Origin: Candidatus Woesearchaeota archaeon
GTDB taxonomy: Archaea > Nanobdellota > Nanobdellia > Woesearchaeales > B72-G16
Direction: 5' to 3'
DNA length: 37,789 bases
Assembly: GCA_003650545.1 (NCBI GenBank)
Contig: QMQO01000010.1
Location: 1 to 37,789 of the forward strand
The notes beneath the pieces were generated by a model. It had not been told where the DNA came from. It did no database searches and saw only the letters and a program-made list of their open reading frames with translations. Made by a program: the position numbers and the translations under genes. Of the stretch, positions 17,638 to 26,118 are shown one piece after another (the first letter of the stretch is position 1; each line of letters starts with the position of its first letter).

Positions 17638-17868
17638 TTAAAAATCTGGAATTTCAGTTTGTACAGGTTTTCTCATATAGATATCCCTTACAAGCTCAGC
17701 AAATCCTATGATTTCTTCTTTAGTTAATAATTTTCCTTTTGTCCTTAATGTTTCAATTATCTTTTGATATAATTTGTCATTCCTATTCCCTATAGAATAA
17801 ATATCATCATCTTTAACAAAGTCTGTTTCTTCGCTCTTACCAGTTATATATTGCTGGAAGCCTATCAT
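17638..17868 (-). CDS. Small hypothetical protein
   Basis: This 76-residue soluble, acidic, mainly helical protein contains SIGNRNDKLYQKIIETLRTK and LTKEEIIGFAELVRDIYMRK. I do not recognise the family. It has no strong ribosome binding site and only a weak promoter, but the frame is open from start to stop and its end abuts asnB tail-to-tail with no wasted sequence, as real neighbours do here. Confidence 0.5.
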   Translation of the reverse strand: MIGFQQYITGKSEETDFVKDDDIYSIGNRNDKLYQKIIETLRTKGKLLTKEEIIGFAELVRDIYMRKPVQTEIPDF

Positions 17869-17954
17869 ATTAAAATCTGTTAGACCATTATGAGGATTTG
17901 TGGTGATATTTTTCCCCCTAAAATTTTATATATTTCAAGGTTGTAATAGTTTAT

Positions 17955-19079
17955 ATGACACTTGAAGCAGAACTCAGGCAACCAACAGCTTCACAGATTA
18001 TAGAACCTATACTTAAGAAACATAGAATAAGCAAAAATAGATTTGCCAAAAGTGTGTACTATAGTATTAGAAAGCTAACTAAAACTGACGATATTGTTAT
18101 ACCTGAGTTCTTTGATACTGCATTTAGCTATACTTTTATAAAAAGTGATAAGTCAGTTGAGGGTGATTTTCTGAGAAATAAGATCTCGGTAGGCTATACA
18201 AACATTGTTGAATCGATAGAACAACTAAAGCCAGGTCAGGTCTTGGTAATTCCTAAACATGTTAATCTTGTGCCAAATGAAGCAGGAAATATTAGCAATA
18301 ACCCTAAGAAAAAGTTCTCTAAGCATGGTGATGTTGTAAAGTTAAAGAGATACAATTCTATAGACGATGCAATTCAAGACAGAGCTCACCCTAAAAGACT
18401 TCTCAAAATAGCTGTCACAAACACAAAAATGTATAAGAACTATATTGGTTATGACTTCCAAGGTGTTGGAGATGGTCGCGGATCTATTTATAACAAGGTT
18501 ATGATCGAAGATATAATCGAGGCAAAAAAGATCTTCATGTATTGCAAGGATAATGGAGATGAAACATTGGAAGTAGTAAATTACTATAACGGCAATAGCT
18601 TTAATAATAAATCAGTAAAGGTCCGCGTTAGTTCGGTTGAGAAGAAAGAACGCGATATTTACGAATTTGACATTGATAATCTTCCACTTAGAAAAAAACA
18701 CTCTAGAGATTACTCGTGTTATGCAAATTGGACAAGGATCCACAGTTTACACGATTGTAAAGGAAGAATTGATTCTGGTTTACATAGAAGAACCCAGAGA
18801 GGTACATATAATGCATGCAAGCACATGATTGCTGGCTTTTGGGAGGTTATGATTGATATAAAAAAGAAAACAAAAGGACAGTATTATCTAATTAATCCAT
18901 TCCGCTGCCCAACAGAAGAGCTCGAAGAATACGCTAACAGGCTTAGAACGCAAGTATTGATTGAGTGTTATAATCCCTATAAAAGAAGAACAGAGCTAAG
19001 AAAACTAACAAAGATAGAGCGTGAAGTACTAGACTGGAAAAGGATTACATTATATGGATATAAAAGAAATTTTAATTAA
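17955..19079 (+). CDS. Unknown protein with Cys/His-rich, SWIM-like C-terminal segment
   Basis: The 374-residue protein is not recognised. The first 200 residues are mixed alpha/beta with KRLLKIAVTNTKMYKNYIGY and GVGDGRGSIYN. Around 270-320 a cluster DYSCYANWTRIHSLHDC then YNACKHMIAGFWEV has a Cys...Cys...CxH spacing reminiscent of a SWIM zinc finger. Late in the protein, NPFRCPTEELEEYANRLRTQ could be a binding helix. A TATA box (TTTATATA, about 17925) lies 25 nt before the ATG, so it is leaderless. It stands 53 nt before the Ku gene on the same strand, so a link to DNA repair is possible but unproven. Confidence 0.75.
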   Translation: MTLEAELRQPTASQIIEPILKKHRISKNRFAKSVYYSIRKLTKTDDIVIPEFFDTAFSYTFIKSDKSVEGDFLRNKISVGYTNIVESIEQLKPGQVLVIPKHVNLVPNEAGNISNNPKKKFSKHGDVVKLKRYNSIDDAIQDRAHPKRLLKIAVTNTKMYKNYIGYDFQGVGDGRGSIYNKVMIEDIIEAKKIFMYCKDNGDETLEVVNYYNGNSFNNKSVKVRVSSVEKKERDIYEFDIDNLPLRKKHSRDYSCYANWTRIHSLHDCKGRIDSGLHRRTQRGTYNACKHMIAGFWEVMIDIKKKTKGQYYLINPFRCPTEELEEYANRLRTQVLIECYNPYKRRTELRKLTKIEREVLDWKRITLYGYKRNFN

Positions 19080-19132
19080 TCTAAAAAGTAAGTTTAATAA
19101 AGAACTTCTCCTTTCTGACAGTGGGTGATAGT

Positions 19133-19900
19133 ATGAAAGCTGTCTGGAAAGGTTCTATTTCATTTGGCATGGTTAATATTCCTATAAAGTTATATACAGC
19201 TACCGAGCCACAAGCTCTCGGTTTCCGCTTACTTTGTACAAAATGTCATACCCCTCTTCACTACCGCCGTTTTTGTCCAAAATGCAAAAAAGAAATTGAA
19301 TGGGAAGATGTAGTCAAAGGTCTTGAAATAGCCAAGGGTAAATACTATGTTCTGACAAAGGAAAAGATCGAAAAACTAAAACCAGAAAAAAGTGATATAA
19401 TAGAAATAATAGAGTTTGTTGACATGAATCAGATTCACCCAATTTATTTTGATAAAAGTTATTATGTAGCTCCCATACAAAAAAAAGAAAAAGCATACTT
19501 CCTTTTTAAAGAGGTTCTACAAGATACTGCAAAGGTTGCAATCGGCCGTTTTATAATGCGAGAGAAAGAATATATCTGCGCAATAGAAAGCTACATCAAT
19601 GGTCTGCTTCTAACTACACTGAACTATGCTTATGAAATTCGTGATATTAAAAAAATAGAAGAACTAAAGAATCCTCCAAAGTTAAAAGAAGAAGAACTTA
19701 AACTGGCTCGACAATTAATCAACAAACTATACGAAAAAGAATTTGATGTATCTGAATTTAAAGATACATTTGCACAACAATTAAAAAGGTTAATTAAAAA
19801 AGGTATAAAAACAGAATTAATAGAAGAAATCAAGGCAACTAAGAAACATAAGAAAGAACCAACTTTGATGGAGGCACTTAAAGCCAGCATTAAAAAATGA
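19133..19900 (+). CDS. ku: Ku, DNA-end-binding protein of NHEJ
   Basis: This prokaryotic Ku homologue (255 residues from this start) forms a ring dimer on DNA double-strand ends and recruits ligase. It begins MKAVWKGSISFGMVNIPIKL, the classic Ku opening. CTKCHTPLHYRRFCPKC is the zinc-knuckle-like insert, and the helical C-terminal arm ends KEPTLMEALKASIKK. The ribosome binding site GGGTGAT overlaps a GTG that could start the frame 12 nt earlier, so I use the ATG at 19133. The stop overlaps the ligase start (ATGA). This is gene 1 of a repair operon. Ku is patchy in archaea and suggests horizontal acquisition. Confidence 0.96.
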   Translation: MKAVWKGSISFGMVNIPIKLYTATEPQALGFRLLCTKCHTPLHYRRFCPKCKKEIEWEDVVKGLEIAKGKYYVLTKEKIEKLKPEKSDIIEIIEFVDMNQIHPIYFDKSYYVAPIQKKEKAYFLFKEVLQDTAKVAIGRFIMREKEYICAIESYINGLLLTTLNYAYEIRDIKKIEELKNPPKLKEEELKLARQLINKLYEKEFDVSEFKDTFAQQLKRLIKKGIKTELIEEIKATKKHKKEPTLMEALKASIKK

Positions 19901-20829
19901 ATTCTATTGCACCTATGCTTACAAAGCTAGGAGAGAAAAGTGATCTGAATAAGAAAGGTTTTATTTCAGAACCTAAGCTAGATGGTACACGAGCTATTTT
20001 AATCAAAAAAGGCAAAAAAATCCAGCTGATCAACAGACGCTACAGAAATATAACTTATCGCTATCCGGAGTTCAAGTTTGACAAAAACATAAAAGCAAAT
20101 TTTTGCATCCTAGATGGAGAAATCGTCGTTTATAAAGATGGATTGCCAAATTTCAACCTGCTACAAAAACGTGACCAACTTGAAAATAAAACAATTATAG
20201 AACTAAGGTCAAAGTTGTACCCTGCAACATTTGTAGTGTTTGACATTCTTAAACTTGAAAGAAGAGATACAAAAAAGCTTCCTTTAATAGAAAGGAAAAA
20301 ATTATTGGAGAAAATAATAAAGCAAGATAAAACAATAGAAACAGTGTTATATACAGAAGACATAAAGGCCCTGTGGCGACATATCCAAAAGAAAAAGCTA
20401 GAAGGTATCGTGCTAAAAAAGAAATACAGTAAGTACTATCCAGGTAAACGCACACCACTCTGGCTAAAAATAAAAAACATTAAAACAATCGACGCTATTA
20501 TCGTTGGTTATACTAAGGAAAAACGTAAGATAAGTTCGCTTGTCACAGCGTTATACATAAAAGGTAAACTAACCTATATCGGCAGGGTTGGGACTGGCTT
20601 TACTGAAGCATTTATTGATGAATTTTATAAAAAACTAAAAAAGATCGAACTAAAGAAACCATTAATTAAGATCGAGACGAGTAAAAAGATTCATTATGTT
20701 AAGCCCATATTCATAGCAGAAATTCGTTTCTTAGAGTTCAGCAGAGAAAGCATAATGAGGGCGCCAGTATTTTTAAGACTGAGAACGGATAAATTGCCGA
20801 AGGATTGCACACTAGAGGATCAAGTATGA
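19897..20829 (+). CDS. ATP-dependent DNA ligase of the LigD ligase-domain type
   Basis: This 310-residue two-domain ligase matches the ligase module of bacterial LigD. Motif I is EPKLDGTRA (adenylated Lys27), motif III LDGEIVVY and motif IV EGIVLKK. Motif V is PLWLKIK, followed by an OB-fold domain ending APVFLRLRTDKLPKDC. It lacks polymerase and phosphoesterase domains, so repair here would be Ku plus a stand-alone ligase, as in archaeal split NHEJ systems. It is translationally coupled on both sides by ATGA overlaps. Confidence 0.95.
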   Translation: MNSIAPMLTKLGEKSDLNKKGFISEPKLDGTRAILIKKGKKIQLINRRYRNITYRYPEFKFDKNIKANFCILDGEIVVYKDGLPNFNLLQKRDQLENKTIIELRSKLYPATFVVFDILKLERRDTKKLPLIERKKLLEKIIKQDKTIETVLYTEDIKALWRHIQKKKLEGIVLKKKYSKYYPGKRTPLWLKIKNIKTIDAIIVGYTKEKRKISSLVTALYIKGKLTYIGRVGTGFTEAFIDEFYKKLKKIELKKPLIKIETSKKIHYVKPIFIAEIRFLEFSRESIMRAPVFLRLRTDKLPKDCTLEDQV

Positions 20830-21374
20830 TTTTAGAAAGTATAAATAAACGGATTCGTAACTGCAAACGCTGCCAACTTTATACACAAGGTAGAGCTGTA
20901 CCTGGCGAAGGACCTGATGACGCAGAAATTATGCTAGTCGGACAAGCACCAGGGAAAATAGAGAGCATTCGCGGAAAACCTTTTATTGGAAAAGCAGGGC
21001 GGTTTCTTGACGAATTGTTAGAAATAGCAGATCTCAAAAGAGAAAAAGTCTTTATCACGTCTGTTCTAAAACACTATCCACCAAAAAACCGTCCTCCAAG
21101 AAAAGATGAAATCCTTGCGTGTAAACCTTTTCTAGAGCAACAGATAGAAATAATAAAACCAAAAGTTATTGTTCTCATGGGAAATGTTGCTATCAAGAGT
21201 ATTCTAGATAACCAATCTTTGAAAGTGACAGAGATGCATGGAAAAAAAAGAGAAAAGTCTGGGAGAAGATATCTTCTAACATTTCATCCTGCTGCAGGGA
21301 TGAGATTTCCTAAAATAAAAAAACTAATCAAAAGTGATTTTAAAAAACTGAAAAATATAAAAAATAAGGTTTAA
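20826..21374 (+). CDS. Family 4-type uracil-DNA glycosylase
   Basis: The 182-residue protein removes uracil from DNA. The start at 20826 overlaps the ligase stop (ATGA). The active-site motif GQAPGKIES (usually GEAPG..E), KPFIGKAGRFLDELL, PPKNRPPRKDEILACKPFL and the second motif TFHPAAGMRFP place it in UDG family 4. The 4Fe-4S ligands expected at four cysteines read C13, C16, His83 and C99: the third cysteine is replaced by histidine. Membership in the Ku-ligase operon suggests uracil removal linked to end joining. Confidence 0.9.
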   Translation: MILESINKRIRNCKRCQLYTQGRAVPGEGPDDAEIMLVGQAPGKIESIRGKPFIGKAGRFLDELLEIADLKREKVFITSVLKHYPPKNRPPRKDEILACKPFLEQQIEIIKPKVIVLMGNVAIKSILDNQSLKVTEMHGKKREKSGRRYLLTFHPAAGMRFPKIKKLIKSDFKKLKNIKNKV

Positions 21375-21415
21375 AATAGATAAGGTTTAAAAACAGTTGC
21401 TTAATACATGTGAAA

Positions 21416-21985
21416 ATGGATAGAAAACCACACCTAATGGAATCACAAATAGAAGAGTCGATTGTAGTTCAACCAAACATAGATGGTCTAGTCTCAGCCA
21501 TGTTAATTGGAAAGAAAGAAGGAGTACCTGCTTCAGAAGTATATTTCGCCAAATCAGCAGACAATTATGAAAAGCCGGGAGCAATCATAGTCGGTCTTCC
21601 CTATAACCAGCAAGCTACTATGTGGTTTGATAACCGAAGACACCCAGACCATAGCGATGTTCGTGGCAAACGCACAGACGCTCCAAGCTGCGCAAGGGTG
21701 ATTTTTAATTATTACCGAGATAATGAAGAAATACAGAAATACTCTAAATTGGTTGATGAAACAGACAGAGTGATAAAAAGTGATTCGTTGGATATACTTT
21801 CTGGGTTAAGCATTTTATCGTTTGTAATTCATAATGATGTACACAACATTGTTTCTAGAAATTTTAACAGATTCGTGATTCATTGTCTGAGCATGGTCGA
21901 TTCAAACTTGAGTTTAAGTCTGCATGGAATTCTTAATTTTGAGGCTATCAGAGAACGAACAGCAAAATATTTTATACATTATTAA
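21416..21985 (+). CDS. DHH-like protein, degenerate
   Basis: This protein of about 189 residues keeps the outline of a DHH phosphoesterase N-terminal domain: SIVVQPNIDGLVSAMLIG at motif I (only the aspartate of DG remains), AIIVGLPYN, MWFDNRRHPDHSD in place of DHH, and DAPSCARVIFNYY, which in DHH proteins follows the metal site. It has no DHHA1 domain. Catalysis by the normal metal pair looks impossible. A TATA-like element (GGTTTAAAA, about 21383) is 27 nt before the ATG at 21416. It follows the UDG gene but has its own promoter. Confidence 0.65.
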   Translation: MDRKPHLMESQIEESIVVQPNIDGLVSAMLIGKKEGVPASEVYFAKSADNYEKPGAIIVGLPYNQQATMWFDNRRHPDHSDVRGKRTDAPSCARVIFNYYRDNEEIQKYSKLVDETDRVIKSDSLDILSGLSILSFVIHNDVHNIVSRNFNRFVIHCLSMVDSNLSLSLHGILNFEAIRERTAKYFIHY

Positions 21986-22030
21986 AAACTCATCATAAAG
22001 TATATAAGTGAGTAAGAACCAAACTAAAAT

Positions 22031-22735
22031 ATGAAGTACCTTGGTACATCTGGCTGGTATTATCAACATTGGGTTAAAAGATTTTATCCTAAAGACCTAT
22101 CGAAAGATAAATGGCTGGAATATTATGCAAGACATTTCAACACTGTAGAGATCAACTCAACATTTTATCATCTTCCCTATAAAAATGTACTAAAAAATTG
22201 GTATAACCAGACTCCAGAAAAATTCAGGTTCACTTTAAAAGCAAACAGACAAATAACTCATGTTAAAAAATTTAAGAATGTAAAAAAATCTGTCAAAACT
22301 TTCTATATGTTATCAGACATCATGCAAGAAAAGCTAGCAAATATACTCTGGCAGATTCCACCCACACTAAAATTTAATATGAAAAAATTAAATGAAATCA
22401 TCAAAGTCCTTAATCCAGATTATAAAAATGTAATAGAATTCCGTCACAAATCTTGGTTCACATTAGAAGTATATGAAAATCTTAAGGAAAATGACATTAT
22501 ATATTGCATCGTATCTGGTCCAAACTTACCTCTGGATTTTAAGCTAACAGCCAAAACAGGATATTTCAGGCTTCATGGAAGATCTTGGTATAACTATAAC
22601 TATGGTAAGAAAGAACTAACAGAGTTTGCAGGAAAAATCAAAAAATTAAAAGCAAAAGATTTTTATATATACTTTAATAACGATTATAATGCATATGCAA
22701 TAAAAAATTGTGAAATGTTAAAAGGTCTGATTTGA
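22031..22735 (+). CDS. DUF72 (YecE-like) protein
   Basis: The 234-residue TIM-barrel-like DUF72 protein shows LGTSGWYYQHW, then YPKDL, FNTVEINSTFYHLP, FRFTLKANRQITHVKK, VIEFRHKSW and GYFRLHGRSWYNYNY, all typical of the family. Its biochemical function is not established. A TATA box (AAAGTATATAAG, about 21996-22007) lies 25-30 nt upstream and there is no Shine-Dalgarno. A small gene with a GAGGTGAT ribosome binding site follows 10 nt after the stop. Confidence 0.93.
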   Translation: MKYLGTSGWYYQHWVKRFYPKDLSKDKWLEYYARHFNTVEINSTFYHLPYKNVLKNWYNQTPEKFRFTLKANRQITHVKKFKNVKKSVKTFYMLSDIMQEKLANILWQIPPTLKFNMKKLNEIIKVLNPDYKNVIEFRHKSWFTLEVYENLKENDIIYCIVSGPNLPLDFKLTAKTGYFRLHGRSWYNYNYGKKELTEFAGKIKKLKAKDFYIYFNNDYNAYAIKNCEMLKGLI

Positions 22736-22745
22736 GGTGATAGGC

Positions 22746-22907
22746 ATGGAAGTTGCTCCTGAAAAACTAAAAGAAATCGAGAATGAGGTTCGCGATATAA
22801 CGAACTGGATCTCTGTTTTTGAAACAGAGTATAATCTTCCAAAAGAAGTCGTAGAACAACTTAAGACAAGGTTGGAGAACATTAGTAAAAAAATTGCTGG
22901 ATTGTAA
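22746..22907 (+). CDS. Small helical protein, 53 residues
   Basis: The frame starts MEVAPEKLKEIENEVRDITN and ends ISKKIAGL. It is predicted to be two amphipathic helices with a turn at YNLPKEV. A strong ribosome binding site (GAGGTGAT) spans the end of the DUF72 gene, with 5-6 nt to the ATG, so it should be translated from the same mRNA. I recognise no family. Its heptad-like pattern suggests a helical-hairpin partner protein. Confidence 0.6.
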   Translation: MEVAPEKLKEIENEVRDITNWISVFETEYNLPKEVVEQLKTRLENISKKIAGL

Positions 22908-22927
22908 GCATGTAGATATGGCTGATT

Positions 22928-23045
22928 AAAAAAGCCTTCCAGTAAGCTTTCTCAGAGTTAAAAAAATTGTCTTTGTGAAACTGCAAGGTTGACAGAACAA
23001 CCGGAACAGCCGAAACTTAGGCAACTGCTAGGTCATAAAATATGC
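22928..23045 (-). ncRNA. Possible small RNA with terminator-like hairpin
   Basis: On the minus strand a TATA box (CTATATAAATA, 23071-23061) predicts initiation near 23040. The region contains GGTTG-TTCTGT-CAACC and ends with AAAGCTT-ACTGGA-AGGCTTT (22950-22931), followed by a run of T. No reading frame explains it. The alternative is that the hairpin simply terminates the CapK-like gene ending at 23082. I could not assign a family. Confidence 0.25.
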
Positions 23046-23081
23046 GAAATAAGTTTAAATTATTTATATAGTATAGATCAA

Positions 23082-24488
23082 TTATATTTTATAAATTTTA
23101 GAAATCTCTTCTTGCACCTTTCCTGTTTTTTTATCTCTATAAACCTTATCAACAAATAAAATATCTAATTGAATCTTTCTAGGATCTATGTTGTGCTTTT
23201 CAAATATCTTCTCAAATCCTTCGATAATCTTGTTCTTGATCTTTATTTTACTCGATCTTTCTTTTTTGATGACATTTACAATTAACCAATCTTCAGTCTC
23301 TTGAATGATCTGTTTCTGTACGATATCATGCATTAATTCGAGCATGGTGCTAAAAACAAAAGGATGGATGAGTATTTTTTCAGCTCTTTTATTTTTAAAA
23401 ACAAACATTGTACTTGTTCTTCCATCTTTTATGTCGATGACTTTCATATTAGAACCACATTTACATTTCTTTTTTTTAATCAAAATTCTATCATCGATCA
23501 TGTACCGTATTATAGGAAAAGTTTTACTATAAAAGTTTGTCAAAAGAATATAACAACCAACTTTATTTTCTTGAACGCTTTTAAGTTTTTTATCAACTAT
23601 TTCAACCAAACAAAAGTCTTCATTAATATGATGTTCTTGTTCTTTACACATGTTAGAAATAGGGTGAGCTTCTGTACAGCCATAAACATCATAAACCTTA
23701 GTTCTAAAAACATCTTCAATATATTCTCTTACTTTCTTGCTTAAGAATTCGCCTCCTGTCACAATATTTTCTGGCTTAATTCTTAATTTGTTTTTTTGTT
23801 TTATTTTTGCAAGATTGAATATAATTGAAGGAAAACCTGTCAGAAAATCGGGTTTAAACTTATTCAGATCGGCAACAATAGTATTAATATCTTGATGTAT
23901 CGGTACTATTCTCATTTTGAAAAAATGGATAACTCCCATGCTGAAAGACCTTGTTGAAAGGTGCATTGGATTACATGTAAATAACCCTACCGACTTATAC
24001 CCTTTTAGAATCATTTTCAGATAATTTATTTTTACGGGTGTTCTTGCTTTAGCAAACGCTGTCGTTGTGACCATATAATCACGATCCCATACAAACCAAC
24101 CATTATAACCAGATGTGCCTGCGGTAGCCAATAAGTAGTATTTGTCTTTGCATACTTTAAGATTTTCTTCTTGTTTTTCAATAATCTTTTTTATTTGATT
24201 TATATCAATATCTTTTACAGTTAGAACCCTATCAAAATTTTCCATTAGCATCTTTTTATTGATTATAGGTAGATCTTTCAATTTAAAGTTATTTATATCT
24301 ATGCCTGCCCTATCGTATAACTCTCTGTAGAATTCAGAATTGTAATAGGCAAATTTAACAATATCTCTTATTTTTCTATTCGCTGTTTTTTCTATATCTC
24401 TTCTGGATTTTTTAGGGTTATTTTCAATTTTTTTACTTATATAAAGCATCTTCATTAAATCAAAAATGCTATTTAGAGTTTTTATCAT
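23082..24488 (-). CDS. CapK/PaaK-like adenylate-forming enzyme
   Basis: The 468-residue protein belongs to the phenylacetate-CoA ligase/CapK/coenzyme F390 synthetase group, which adenylates carboxylates. It has the N-terminal KFAYYNSEFYRELYDRAGID signature and the phosphate loop ATAGTSGYNGWFVWDRDY. VYGCTEAHPISNMC corresponds to the YGxTE motif, and NFYSKTFPIIRYMIDDR precedes the hinge. The C-terminal subdomain has VFVFKN-like and GKVQEEIS segments. Cysteines near IKKKKCKCGSNMKVID form a small CxCG pair as in relatives. The substrate is unknown. CapK-like proteins often act in surface polysaccharide modification, but no such cluster is here. It is monocistronic. Confidence 0.85.
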   Translation of the reverse strand: MIKTLNSIFDLMKMLYISKKIENNPKKSRRDIEKTANRKIRDIVKFAYYNSEFYRELYDRAGIDINNFKLKDLPIINKKMLMENFDRVLTVKDIDINQIKKIIEKQEENLKVCKDKYYLLATAGTSGYNGWFVWDRDYMVTTTAFAKARTPVKINYLKMILKGYKSVGLFTCNPMHLSTRSFSMGVIHFFKMRIVPIHQDINTIVADLNKFKPDFLTGFPSIIFNLAKIKQKNKLRIKPENIVTGGEFLSKKVREYIEDVFRTKVYDVYGCTEAHPISNMCKEQEHHINEDFCLVEIVDKKLKSVQENKVGCYILLTNFYSKTFPIIRYMIDDRILIKKKKCKCGSNMKVIDIKDGRTSTMFVFKNKRAEKILIHPFVFSTMLELMHDIVQKQIIQETEDWLIVNVIKKERSSKIKIKNKIIEGFEKIFEKHNIDPRKIQLDILFVDKVYRDKKTGKVQEEISKIYKI

Positions 24489-24645
24489 TCATATCCCGGT
24501 TCTAGAAAAAAATAAACTTTTATAAATCTTTTTAACATTCTTTTTTATATAAAAACTTAGAAATATATAAAAACATGAAAAAAAAAGCAGAAAAAGGGCA
24601 ACTTGCTTTATGTTTCGCTAGCTTTTAATCAAAGAGGGGATTATT

Positions 24646-25260
24646 TTGAGACAAGAAAAAGAACTAATTGAGAGGTATGGTAAATTGTACTCCGAAGAAC
24701 TGGGAATAAATCTTAAAAAAGGAGAAAAAGAATGGTTTAAATGGCTCATTGCTTCTGTTCTATTTGGTGCAAGGATCTCTGAAACCATTGCAAAGAACAC
24801 ATATAGAGCATTAGTTAAACACAATCTCTTAACCCCACAAAGAATACTGCAAGCTGGCAGAGCATATTTAATAAGGCATATAATGAGCGAAGGCGGCTAT
24901 GTTCGGTATGATGGTATAACATCGAATTATCTTCAAAGTATATGTAAAAAATTGATAAAGGAATATGATGGTAAGATCGCAAATGTGCATAAAAAGGCTA
25001 AAGATCCAAAAGATTTAGAAAATAGACTACTCGATTTTAAGGGTATTGGCCCAGTAACAGTAAACATTTTTTTGAGAGAAATGAAGTGTGTTTGGAAAAA
25101 AGCAAAGCCAGAGTTATTACCATTTATTAAAGAATTAGCAAGAAAATATAATATAAGTTTAAATAAAATAAAAAGGAAAAGTGAAAAATCAATGAGGTTA
25201 GAAGCAGCTTTGGTTAGGTTAAGAAAGATTCCAAAACAGAAGACAGAACTTTCTGACTAA
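24646..25260 (+). CDS. HhH-GPD DNA glycosylase (endonuclease III-like)
   Basis: The 204-residue helical protein carries a helix-hairpin-helix LLDFKGIGPVTVNIFLREM (about 128-146), as in the endonuclease III/OGG superfamily that excises damaged bases. The catalytic lysine found right after the hairpin glycine in bifunctional enzymes is Val here (GIGPVT), which argues for a monofunctional or altered enzyme. No C-terminal FeS cysteines are present. The start is probably TTG at 24646, supported by the ribosome binding site AGGGGAT 4-5 nt upstream. Confidence 0.75.
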   Translation: MRQEKELIERYGKLYSEELGINLKKGEKEWFKWLIASVLFGARISETIAKNTYRALVKHNLLTPQRILQAGRAYLIRHIMSEGGYVRYDGITSNYLQSICKKLIKEYDGKIANVHKKAKDPKDLENRLLDFKGIGPVTVNIFLREMKCVWKKAKPELLPFIKELARKYNISLNKIKRKSEKSMRLEAALVRLRKIPKQKTELSD

Positions 25261-25617
25261 TAAATAGCTTTTTCTTTGATTAAAAAAATCTCTAAAAATT
25301 GGTATAGGTTTAATATGAGCTAATACAAATCAAGTTGGTTAGGTTGATGTAGCAGTAATAGAGAATAGATTCACAGAAACTTTAGAGGAGGTTATTCCAA
25401 AACTTGGAAAATCAAACTTTTTTTAGACATCAAGAGAGTGGTAGAATTTTTTAGGTGAAAATTCTTAATAGTTCCAAACACAAATCTTGACACAATCTTA
25501 TAGATGAATAAAATCTAGTAGATAAATATAAAAACAAAAGAGAATTATTCGTGCTTTAATAGAAAAATAGAAACACTTTGAAAATAAACAAGAAAATTTG
25601 GTAAAGAGGTGAGAAAA
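25261..25617. other. Intergenic region with a possible gene fragment
   Basis: In the plus frame from 25343, without a start codon, the translation VAVIENRFTETLEEVIPKLG continues for seven residues to a stop at 25424-25426; a shift of one base extends it to FLDIKRVVEFFR. It looks protein-like but too short to place. The rest is A+T rich, and the last 15 nt hold the GAGGTGA ribosome binding site of the next gene. Confidence 0.3.
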
Positions 25618-26046
25618 ATGGCAAGGAAAAATCCTCAGGATCGCGGCATGGGTGTGTTTCGCGATTGGGTAGATCATTTAAGAAATGCTTCGAAAGACAA
25701 GATCATTCTAGTGCAATACAAAACAGACAAAGATGAACTTGAACAACTTGGTATAAAAAACATTCTTTATTTGACAAAACCGGAATACAAAGTAATAGAA
25801 CAAATAGCATCTACAAGCAAAGAATGTATTCTTCTATTTAATGTGAATGATAAGAGTAACGAACTCTGCCAGAAAATAAGAGCAAAGTTAGAAGAAAATG
25901 GTGTAAAGGTTAATACACGATTTAGAAAACTAATGTTCACAACCGATATGAGGGAAATCCGTGGTTTAATAAAATACATCCGAAACAAAGCAACTTGGGA
26001 AGAAGGAAAAAGGGTTGCAATTGATATCTTTCCTGAAAAAAAATAA
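25618..26046 (+). CDS. TOPRIM-like protein with altered catalytic residues
   Basis: The 142-residue protein follows the small archaeal TOPRIM fold: KIILVQYKTDKDELEQLGI for strand 1 (usual VEGKxD with glutamate, here Gln), IKNILYLTKPEYKVIEQIA, ILLFNVNDKSNELCQKI at the DxD position (Asn-Val-Asn-Asp instead), and VKVNTRFRKLMF. Relatives include RNase M5-like proteins. Loss of the glutamate and first aspartate suggests a binding protein without nuclease activity. The ribosome binding site AGGTGA sits 6 nt before the ATG at 25618; the GTG inside it is not the start. Confidence 0.65.
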   Translation: MARKNPQDRGMGVFRDWVDHLRNASKDKIILVQYKTDKDELEQLGIKNILYLTKPEYKVIEQIASTSKECILLFNVNDKSNELCQKIRAKLEENGVKVNTRFRKLMFTTDMREIRGLIKYIRNKATWEEGKRVAIDIFPEKK

Positions 26047-26118
26047 AACACATTGTGATTTAATTACAATTAAAATTTTTAATTATGATTAGAATTATTA
26101 AATAGAAAAATTCATGGG

